A DNA stretch of 8,091 nt from an uncultured cyanobacterium. Its GTDB lineage: Bacteria > Cyanobacteriota > Cyanobacteriia > Cyanobacteriales > Geitlerinemataceae. Below the pieces are notes generated by a model. That model searched no databases. It was not told the origin of the DNA and worked only from the letters and a program-made list of their open reading frames with translations. The position numbers and the translations under genes were made by a program. The stretch lies in assembly GCA_937121005.1 (NCBI GenBank), contig CAKZKB010000218.1, positions 1 to 8,091 of the forward strand. The letters are read 5' to 3'. Positions 1 to 5,361 of the stretch are shown piece after piece (the stretch's first letter is position 1; every line of letters begins with the position of its first letter).

Positions 1-160
1 CGGCAGTTTCTGGTGTTTCCGCCGTCTCCTCAGTCTCCTCAGTCGGAGTTTCTTCGCTGGTTTCTGTCGTAGTTTCCGGCGATCCGCCGCAACTAGCTAG
101 CAAGAGAGTGACGCAAAAAACCGCCGCCAGAAGTTGGTGCCCCATCCAATTGTTCTTCAT
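1..160 (-). CDS. Lipoprotein, N-terminal fragment (continues past left edge)
   Basis: Reading the minus strand from the ATG at 160-158 gives MKNNWMGHQLLAAVFCVTLL followed by LASCGGSPETT. This is a textbook lipoprotein signal: a short N-region, a hydrophobic core of about 14 residues, and a lipobox LLAS-C with the lipidated cysteine at residue 24. The mature part opens with a Gly/Ser stretch and then a Thr/Glu/Pro-rich acidic linker that continues to the window edge; a 9-bp direct repeat (GTCTCCTCA on the plus strand, 24-41) codes part of it. Only 53 codons are present, so the functional domain is missing. Solute-binding proteins of ABC transporters often have such a lipidated N-terminus and linker, but this is a guess. 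A candidate promoter lies at 191-219. It is divergent from the transporter at 205, with 44 bp between the start codons. Confidence 0.8.
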   Translation of the reverse strand, partial: MKNNWMGHQLLAAVFCVTLLLASCGGSPETTTETSEETPTEETEETAETPETA

Positions 161-190
161 CACTTCAAACCCGATAAACTGAATCCTACC

Positions 191-219
191 ATCATAAAAA
201 GCTCGTGTCCCCAACGCAA
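191..219 (-). promoter_or_regulatory. Candidate sigma-70 promoter for the lipoprotein gene
   Basis: On the minus strand, TTGCGT (219-214), a 17-bp spacer and TATGAT (196-191) fit a -35/-10 pair. The -10 matches the consensus at five of six positions; the -35 is weaker. Transcription would begin near 184, giving a leader of about 24 nt. The -35 falls inside the first codons of the divergent transporter gene, so the two promoters would have to share or compete for this short region. Found by eye only. Confidence 0.35.
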
Positions 220-1113
220 CCCCAACGCCCGCAAGCCTATCTCATTCTCGCCATTGGCGTGTTAGCAATTTCCACCGCCGCGATCTGGATCCGACTGGCA
301 ACGTCGGCGGCGAATGACAGCAGTGTTGGCTTCAGTTTAACCCTAGCTGCGTCGCGATCGCTACTGGCAGCATTGATGTTGGTTCCGGTTTGGCGCGATC
401 GTCCCTGGCGGCACGGTACGCCAGCGCTCGCACGGGCTGTGGCGGCGGGGGTTTGTTTTGCCCTCCATATTGCCGCCTGGATTGCCTCTTTATCCTACAC
501 CTCGATCGCCGCTTCCACAACTTTAGTCACCACGAACCCCTTGTGGGTGGCGTTGCTGTCGTGGTGGTGGTTTGGAGAAAAACCCACTTCTAAGACAATT
601 ATCGGTATTTTTATCGCGTTAATAGGAGGGATTTTTGTTGCCCGAGGCGGACAAACTGGTGATGCTGGATCGAACCCCTTGTTAGGCGATGGTTTGGCAT
701 TGTTGGGGGCAGTAACGTTCAGTCTTTACTTATTATTAGGGCGAGAAGCCCAGCGTCGGGGTTTGAGTTTGGGCGAATATTCAGCGATCGCCTATTCGGT
801 GGGGGCAATATTATTATTCCCCTTACCTTGGCTGTTTGGTTCGGGCTATGCCAACTATCCCGCCAGCGTCTACGGTTGTATGTTAATGTTAGCACTCTTT
901 TCGCAGTTGGTGGGACATACGAGTATCAATTGGGCGGTACGATCGATTTCGCCAACGTTGGTGACTTTAGTGATTCTTTTAGAACCATTGGGGGCGACGT
1001 TGTTAGGCTATTTGGTGTTTGCAGAAGTGCCCGGACTAGAAGTGGCGATCGGGGCGGTATTATTGTTGTCGGGAGTAGCGATCGCTACGCTTCAATTAAA
1101 AATTAAAAATTAA
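205..1113 (+). CDS. EamA/DMT-family transporter, 10 TM
   Basis: A 302-residue inner-membrane protein of the drug/metabolite transporter superfamily, at the usual length for two EamA repeats. Repeat 1 covers about residues 12-147 and repeat 2 about 160-297. Predicted membrane segments lie near 11-31, 46-63, 75-95, 100-121, 130-147, 160-179, 191-210, 221-240, 249-271 and 277-297. The ends of both repeats carry the family pattern: NPLWVALLSWWWFGEKP (111-127) with the following GIFIALIGG, and LEPLGATLLGYLVFAEVPG (259-277). The substrate cannot be read from sequence; amino acids, their derivatives or other metabolites are all possible. The start is GTG: an in-frame TAA at 175-177 leaves no other start upstream, and the next Met is well inside the protein. 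There is no clear Shine-Dalgarno sequence. The last residues LKIKN and the stop are encoded by the AATTAAA tract at 1094-1118. Confidence 0.9.
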   Translation: MSPTQPQRPQAYLILAIGVLAISTAAIWIRLATSAANDSSVGFSLTLAASRSLLAALMLVPVWRDRPWRHGTPALARAVAAGVCFALHIAAWIASLSYTSIAASTTLVTTNPLWVALLSWWWFGEKPTSKTIIGIFIALIGGIFVARGGQTGDAGSNPLLGDGLALLGAVTFSLYLLLGREAQRRGLSLGEYSAIAYSVGAILLFPLPWLFGSGYANYPASVYGCMLMLALFSQLVGHTSINWAVRSISPTLVTLVILLEPLGATLLGYLVFAEVPGLEVAIGAVLLLSGVAIATLQLKIKN

Positions 1114-1118
1114 AAATT
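1094..1118 (+). repeat. AATTAAA heptamer tandem tract across a stop codon
   Basis: Three perfect contiguous copies of AATTAAA (1094-1100, 1101-1107, 1108-1114) are followed by a truncated copy. The tract encodes the C-terminus of the transporter, and its third copy supplies the TAA stop at 1111-1113. It resembles the short tandemly repeated repetitive (STRR) heptamers described in filamentous cyanobacteria. Because 7 is not a multiple of 3, a change in copy number would alter the C-terminus. Confidence 0.75.
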
Positions 1119-1165
1119 TTGAGTTTGCACTCTTAACTTCATAGGGGGCGATCGATCCACTACAG

Positions 1166-1180
1166 AGAAACCGGGTTTCT
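1166..1180. repeat. Short palindrome AGAAACC-G-GGTTTCT
   Basis: Two perfect 7-bp inverted arms surround a single G in the spacer between the transporter and RTX genes. It has no U-tract, so it is a poor terminator candidate. I recall closely similar palindromes scattered through intergenic regions of filamentous cyanobacteria, so it may be a dispersed repeat, but that is memory and not a search. The rest of the 1114-1321 spacer shows two CCCCCT-containing stretches near 1214 and 1245 and no gene. Confidence 0.45.
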
Positions 1181-1282
1181 ACACCCGTTTAGTCTAAGAT
1201 ACCTGAATCCTTACCCCCCTTAAATCGATCGGCATAGAATTTCATCCCCCTAAAGGTAGTCAAGATTGAGAATCGATCGCTT

Positions 1283-1310
1283 TACAATGATATTGTATTG
1301 CACTTTGGGG
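1283..1310 (+). promoter_or_regulatory. Candidate -10 and ribosome-binding stretch for the RTX gene
   Basis: TACAAT at 1283-1288 is a good -10 hexamer, but I see no convincing -35 at the right distance. A start near 1295 would leave a leader of about 27 nt before the ATG at 1322, and GGGG at 1307-1310 lies 11 nt ahead of that ATG as a weak Shine-Dalgarno. This arrangement favours ATG 1322 over the in-frame TTG at 1298, which would sit almost on the transcription start. Confidence 0.25.
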
Positions 1311-1321
1311 ATCGTCAACGC

Positions 1322-4300
1322 ATGGTCGCGATCGAATATCAAGGCTTTGAAGGAACCGCTAGCGATAACTGGACGTTTGCAGCAACTCCGACAGCTTACA
1401 ACACGGAAACCGCAGGCGATCGCCTAGAGGTGAATGGCGATGATGATGTCTGGAACCGCATTAAAAAATTCACAGGCGATATCGATAGTCCCGCCAACGG
1501 GAGTTTTTTCTGGGGAATGCAGGATTTAGATAATCCCAGTGTCGGTAGCGATATCACTCACACTCTCGATTTCAATGCGATCGATATTAGCAGTTACGAT
1601 AATGTCACGCTTCAATTCCAGTATGCCAGTCTTGGGTTCGATGACCCCGATAGGATTTCTTATGCGATCGCCTACGATAATAACACAACTTGGGGAACGA
1701 CAACCCCACTTTCAAAAGAGACTTCTGGAAACTGGAATGCGATCGCGATCGATGTCCCCGACAGTGCCAATTTCGTGCGACTGAGACTGCAAGCAAATCA
1801 AAATGGTGCGGACGATTTTGCAGGTTGGGACGACATTCGTTTGACTGGAGATATTATCGGCCCGGACACCATTTCTCCTAGCAAAATTGCCTTAACTCCG
1901 GCTGACAATGCCACCGATATTGACATCGCCACAGACTTAGGAATTCAGTTCGACGAACCCATCGCTTTGGGAATGGGAGAAATTGTACTCAAACAACTAG
2001 CAGATAATTCTACAGTTGAAACTTTTGATGTCAGCAGTTCTAGCCAAGTTAGCGTTAGCGGTGACACTGTAACCATCGACCCTTCTAGCAATCTCGACAA
2101 TGGGACGGAATACGCGATCGAAATCGATTCGGGAGCCATTGAAGACCTAGCGGATAACGATTACGATGGCTTTACAGGTGACAGTGTTTGGAATTTTACC
2201 ACCGAGCCAGCCGTTACGTCAACGCTGTTTATTTCTGAGTATGTCGAAGGTAGCAGCAACAACAAGGCACTAGAGTTTTATAACCCTACAGGTAGCCCGA
2301 TCGACCTCAACGGTACAGATGATTATACCGTCGAATTTTCCTTTAATGGCGGCACTCAAACCCGAACGATCGACCTTACGGGAACAATTGCGGCTGGAGA
2401 AACTTACGTCCTCGCCGATGCAGATGCGAATGCTGCCATTCTCAATGTTGCTAACCAAACGGATCCCGGTTTCTTTTTTAATGGTAACGATGCCATCTTA
2501 CTCCAGAAAAATGGTATCGTTGTAGACGCGATCGGTCAAGTCGGTTTCGATCCGGGTAGCGAGTGGGGAACTGGAAATACGTCCACGCAAGACAGTACCC
2601 TACGCCGCAATTCGGGCACGACATCTGGCGATAATAATCCCAGCGATGTTTTCGATCCCTCTGTTGAGTGGAACGGTTTCCCCCAAGATAGTTTTGACGA
2701 CTTGGGAAACTTTGGAAGTCGCATCGACACGCCGCCGCAAGTTGTCAGTACGACTCCTTCTGATGGCAGTATAGAAGTAGTGAAGACATCCGATATTAAT
2801 ATCAATTTTGACGAAAACGTAGCGACGACAGGCGACTGGTTCGCAATTTCCGGTTCCGCTAGCGGCGCGATCGCGGCCGTAGCAAGTGGTAGCGGTAGCA
2901 GTTTTACAATCGATCCCGATACAAGTTTTATTGCAGGCGAAACCATCAGTGTCACTCTCGACTCGTCCCAAATTACAGATGAAGACGGAACCGCCAATCT
3001 TCTCGATGGAAATGGCAATGGTATCGCAGGTGATGACTTTGCTTTTAGCTTCGATGTCGTGGAGACTAGCAGTGTTCCAGTTGCGAACCAACCGCCTAAA
3101 AATACTGTCCCTTCCGAACCCATCACCGAGTTTGTTGTCTCAGATACGATCGGTGTTGGCGATCCAGATAACAGTATGCTGTCGGTGATGCTAGCAACTG
3201 AGAACGGAACCGTGACGCTAGCACAAACATCAGAGTTGAATTTTACTGAAGGTGACGGTAGCAAGGATGAAACTCTAGCCTTTTCGGGGTCGATCGCGGC
3301 GATTAATTCGGCTTTAGACGGCTTGACGTTTATCCCCGCAGTAGATTTTAGCGGCGATGCCAGTTTGGAGATCGTCTCTACCGATCCCGCAGGCAATTCG
3401 GATACAGATAGTATCGCGATCGCGGTCAACGATCCCAACGCCGATCCGCCTGAAAATAATATCCCAGAAAATCCAGTCTCGATACCTGCGAATACTCCCG
3501 TCGTTGGTGACAGTGGAAATACGGTCGATCTCCCTGTCGATCGCTGTTCTCTCGAAACCTTACGCCGTCCGTTCCCTTCCCTCAACGCGACAACTGAGAT
3601 GTTGACAGGAACGCCCGCAACGGATATAATTACAGCAACGGAAAATTCAGAGACGATCGCCGTTTTCGGAAGTCGCGATCGCGTCCTCGGTCTGCGTGGC
3701 GATGATAACATTCTCGGGCACGACGATCGCGATACCCTCGCCGGAAACCAGGGCACCGACTATCTTGATGGCGATGCAGGAAACGACCTCATTTTTGGCG
3801 GTCGCGATGCTGATGCCATTCGAGGTAATATAGGAGATGATATCATTGCTGCCAATTTAGGACGCGATCGCGTTCGTGGCGATGCGGGAAACGATCTCAT
3901 TTTTGGCAATCAAAATCGCGATCGTCTCGACAGTGGAGATGGCGACGATCGCGTTTATGGCGGTAAAGGCGACGATCTCATTGGTGGTGGAAACGGGAAC
4001 GATCGTCTTGCAGGCGATCGCGACAACGACTGCATTTATGGCGAAGCAGGAGACGATACCCTCTACGGTGGAAATGGCGACGACACGCTAATCGGTGGTG
4101 GTGGCGACGACATTCTTTATGGCGAGGCGGGAGACGATATTTTCGTTCTCGATGCCAACCATCGTAACACCATTATCGCTGATTTTACCCCAGGACGCGA
4201 TCGCTTGCAACTGTCAGGAGATCTGACAGTCGATCGCTTGACGATCGCCACTCTAGACAATGCGACTCAAATTCAGTTCCAGGGTCAAGTTTTAGCTACC

Positions 4301-4351
4301 CTTCCGGGAACCTTTGGCGATCGAGTTGACATCGAGAACTTTCTAGAGTAG
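1322..4351 (+). CDS. Large modular RTX protein with lamin-tail and Ig-like domains
   Basis: A 1009-residue acidic protein from ATG 1322; an in-frame TTG at 1298 would add eight residues. Residues 7-176 look like a beta-sandwich or jelly-roll module (FEG start, LDFNAIDISSYDNVTLQFQY, ending GWDDIRL). Residues 181-293 are a Big_5 Ig-like domain (LTPADNATDI to SVWNFTT). Residues 299-464 are a lamin-tail domain (LFISEYVEGSSNNKALEFYN, DAILL, VVDAIGQVG). Residues 470-579 are a second Big_5. Residues 592-704 are a cadherin-like repeat. A Pro/Asn-rich linker then leads to 17 RTX nonapeptides (790-942) and a C-terminal module (DIFVL, IIADFTPGRDRLQLSG, VLATLPG) typical of cyanobacterial type I-secreted proteins. 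There is no N-terminal signal peptide, as expected for ABC-exported RTX proteins; no exporter genes are in view. Lamin-tail plus Big_5 also occurs in ExeM/NucH-type secreted nucleases, but I see no nuclease domain here. Calcium-dependent surface protein or adhesin is the likeliest role. Confidence 0.88.
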   Translation: MVAIEYQGFEGTASDNWTFAATPTAYNTETAGDRLEVNGDDDVWNRIKKFTGDIDSPANGSFFWGMQDLDNPSVGSDITHTLDFNAIDISSYDNVTLQFQYASLGFDDPDRISYAIAYDNNTTWGTTTPLSKETSGNWNAIAIDVPDSANFVRLRLQANQNGADDFAGWDDIRLTGDIIGPDTISPSKIALTPADNATDIDIATDLGIQFDEPIALGMGEIVLKQLADNSTVETFDVSSSSQVSVSGDTVTIDPSSNLDNGTEYAIEIDSGAIEDLADNDYDGFTGDSVWNFTTEPAVTSTLFISEYVEGSSNNKALEFYNPTGSPIDLNGTDDYTVEFSFNGGTQTRTIDLTGTIAAGETYVLADADANAAILNVANQTDPGFFFNGNDAILLQKNGIVVDAIGQVGFDPGSEWGTGNTSTQDSTLRRNSGTTSGDNNPSDVFDPSVEWNGFPQDSFDDLGNFGSRIDTPPQVVSTTPSDGSIEVVKTSDININFDENVATTGDWFAISGSASGAIAAVASGSGSSFTIDPDTSFIAGETISVTLDSSQITDEDGTANLLDGNGNGIAGDDFAFSFDVVETSSVPVANQPPKNTVPSEPITEFVVSDTIGVGDPDNSMLSVMLATENGTVTLAQTSELNFTEGDGSKDETLAFSGSIAAINSALDGLTFIPAVDFSGDASLEIVSTDPAGNSDTDSIAIAVNDPNADPPENNIPENPVSIPANTPVVGDSGNTVDLPVDRCSLETLRRPFPSLNATTEMLTGTPATDIITATENSETIAVFGSRDRVLGLRGDDNILGHDDRDTLAGNQGTDYLDGDAGNDLIFGGRDADAIRGNIGDDIIAANLGRDRVRGDAGNDLIFGNQNRDRLDSGDGDDRVYGGKGDDLIGGGNGNDRLAGDRDNDCIYGEAGDDTLYGGNGDDTLIGGGGDDILYGEAGDDIFVLDANHRNTIIADFTPGRDRLQLSGDLTVDRLTIATLDNATQIQFQGQVLATLPGTFGDRVDIENFLE
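3689..4147 (+). repeat. RTX nonapeptide array, 17 units in frame
   Basis: Residues 790-942 divide exactly into 17 nine-residue units near GGxGxDxLx, for example GDAGNDLIF, GGKGDDLIG, GGNGDDTLI and GEAGDDILY. Such units form calcium-binding parallel beta-rolls after export. The array is uneven: the middle units are Arg-rich and depart from consensus (GNQNRDRLD, GDRDNDCIY, ANLGRDRVR). Recent duplication is visible in the DNA. The 30 bp at 3770-3799 and 3878-3907 differ only at two third-codon positions (four units apart), and 4037-4057 and 4118-4138 likewise (three units apart). HIP1 octamers at 3675, 3864, 4014 and 4197, the first just before the array and the last just after it, all occur in the same codon phase. 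Confidence 0.9.
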
Positions 4352-4364
4352 CGATCGCGATCGC
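4351..4364. repeat. Two overlapping HIP1 octamers in the convergent gap
   Basis: GCGATCGC occurs at 4351-4358 and 4357-4364, sharing GC to make a perfect 14-bp palindrome. It starts at the last base of the RTX stop codon and ends two bases before the tautomerase stop codon on the other strand. It fills almost the whole gap between these convergent genes. Each octamer is a HIP1 site, the highly iterated cyanobacterial palindrome; a terminator role is possible but is not supported by a clear T-tract. Confidence 0.85.
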
Positions 4365-4366
4365 CT

Positions 4367-4717
4367 CTAAAAAGTGGAACTATTCCACCCCCACATTGAC
4401 CCTTTCGCGTCGGCAAACTCGATATAAGTGCGATTAGCGGAAACGCCAAGTTGGTTTTCAATTTCTTGACAGAAATCCTTACTCATGGCCTTGGTTTGCC
4501 CCGGATTCATTGTACCGATACTTTTGATTTCCACATAACAAACCGGATCGGATGTACCGCCAAAGGTCATGGGAATATCCGACTCAAACGCAGTCATCAC
4601 GTAAGACTCAGGCTTGCCTAAATGTTGGGCCAACTTCGCCGACAGGGTTTTTAGCATTCCTTCCACTGCTGACTTTTCGGGTGAGGCTTTCGAGGTTTGG
4701 ACTTTAATTAAAGGCAT
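4367..4717 (-). CDS. MIF/tautomerase-superfamily protein
   Basis: A 116-residue protein with the length and motifs of macrophage migration inhibitory factor homologues, which act as homotrimers with phenylpyruvate (keto-enol) tautomerase activity. The catalytic Pro2 is present (MPLIKVQTS). LAQHLGKPESYV keeps the active-site lysine (Lys35, equivalent to Lys32 of human MIF). MTFGGTSDP (50-58), KSIG (65-68) and the closing GWNSSTF (110-116) are family hallmarks. By my hand alignment the human CxxC cysteines are replaced by Val59 and Val62, so the thiol-oxidoreductase activity proposed for MIF is unlikely, and Asn97 becomes Glu100. The physiological substrate in cyanobacteria is not evident from the sequence. 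The stretch ahead of the ATG on the coding strand is pyrimidine-rich, with no Shine-Dalgarno. It lies 131 bp downstream of the flavin reductase gene, and the heptamer tract fills that gap, so cotranscription is possible but not shown. Confidence 0.9.
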   Translation of the reverse strand: MPLIKVQTSKASPEKSAVEGMLKTLSAKLAQHLGKPESYVMTAFESDIPMTFGGTSDPVCYVEIKSIGTMNPGQTKAMSKDFCQEIENQLGVSANRTYIEFADAKGSMWGWNSSTF

Positions 4718-4727
4718 AGTTGGGGAA

Positions 4728-4804
4728 GAGGTATGAGGTGCGAGGTATGAGGTGTGAGGTTCTAGGTTTCAAGGATAAAGTAGGAAGGATGAAGGATGAA
4801 TATT
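4728..4804. repeat. Degenerate heptamer (STRR-like) tandem tract
   Basis: Eleven consecutive 7-bp units can be read without a gap. The first five are GAGGTAT, GAGGTGC, GAGGTAT, GAGGTGT and GAGGTTC. The tract then drifts through TAGGTTT, CAAGGAT and AAAGTAG to GAAGGAT, GAAGGAT and GAATATT. Strict 7-bp spacing with degenerate units is the signature of cyanobacterial STRR sequences. A second family, CCCCTAA, AACCTAA, TACCTAA, follows at 4827-4847 and stops just before the flavin reductase stop codon. The tract lies between two minus-strand genes. Confidence 0.75.
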
Positions 4805-4848
4805 GATGTCTCCCCATCCCCCTAATCCCCTAAAACCTAATACCTAAA

Positions 4849-5361
4849 TTATCCGCCATAATTCCATCCGGTTTGGGATAGTTCTAAAATGTTGCCATCG
4901 CGGTGGACTCCGGCGGAGATGACTTCACCGACAAAAACCGTATGGTCGCCTTTTTCGACGGAACCGACAACGCGACATTCCACATAGCCGAGAGAATCTT
5001 TAATAATCGGACATCCGGTTTCGCCGAGATAAAATTCCACATCTTCAAATTTGTTGCCGACACGACGCTGCGGCTTAAAAAATTTCTGGGCCATGTCTTT
5101 TTGACCCGCATCTAAAAAACTCAGCGAAAACACGCCACTGGCTTTAATCATCGCATTAGAACCAGAGTCGGTTTTGACGCAATTGACCACTAGAGGTGGT
5201 TCAAACGAAGCCTGCGTCACCCAACTCGCCGTAAAACCGTTGACGTTCTCGCCTTCAGCCACGCCGCAGATGTAGAGGGCATGGGGAATTTTGCGGAGAA
5301 TCGTTTTTTTCGCGTCTAAATCTAGCAAGAGTTTGCACCGTCGATCGACATCGTTTCTCAT
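4849..5361 (-). CDS. Stand-alone flavin reductase-like (FMN-binding split-barrel) protein
   Basis: A 170-residue protein of the flavin reductase-like fold, expected to bind FMN and reduce flavin with NAD(P)H or pass electrons to a partner; cytoplasmic, with no signal or TM segment. Recognisable blocks are RKIPHALYICG (23-33), NGFTASWVTQASFEPPLVVN (41-60), GCPIIKDSLGYVECRVV (116-132) and GDHTVFVGEV (138-147). ASWVTQASFEPP and GCPIIKD..YVECRV match the pattern I know from the C-terminal module of cyanobacterial flavodiiron proteins. This looks like that module on its own, without the diiron beta-lactamase or flavodoxin parts. The ATG at 5361-5359 overlaps the cyclase stop (TGA, 5360-5358) as ATGA, so translation is probably coupled. 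The first ~18 residues (MRNDVDRRCKLLLDLDAK) are less conserved in appearance, but no better internal start is visible. Confidence 0.88.
   Translation of the reverse strand: MRNDVDRRCKLLLDLDAKKTILRKIPHALYICGVAEGENVNGFTASWVTQASFEPPLVVNCVKTDSGSNAMIKASGVFSLSFLDAGQKDMAQKFFKPQRRVGNKFEDVEFYLGETGCPIIKDSLGYVECRVVGSVEKGDHTVFVGEVISAGVHRDGNILELSQTGWNYGG

Noticed and set aside
828..1106. Plus-strand open frame of 92 codons within the transporter gene
   Set aside because: Out-of-frame shadow of the EamA coding sequence; no membrane pattern or start signal of its own.
2600..3091. Second minus-strand open frame of 163 codons
   Set aside because: Overlaps both the RTX gene and the longer antisense frame, with no recognisable motif.
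2536..3756. Long open frame (406 codons) on the minus strand inside the RTX gene
   Set aside because: Its translation is Ser/Pro/Val/Arg-rich low-complexity with no domain, and it is fully antisense to well-formed Big_5, cadherin-like and RTX coding. It stays open because of the codon composition of the sense gene.
3689..4147. Regular repeats that might suggest a CRISPR array
   Set aside because: The period is 27 bp in codon frame, with GGxGxD translation throughout; there are no unique spacers between constant repeats.
4728..4804. Purine-rich tract considered as a ribosome-binding or riboswitch region
   Set aside because: On the coding strand of the downstream tautomerase gene the tract is pyrimidine-rich, and the 7-bp period explains it better as a tandem repeat.
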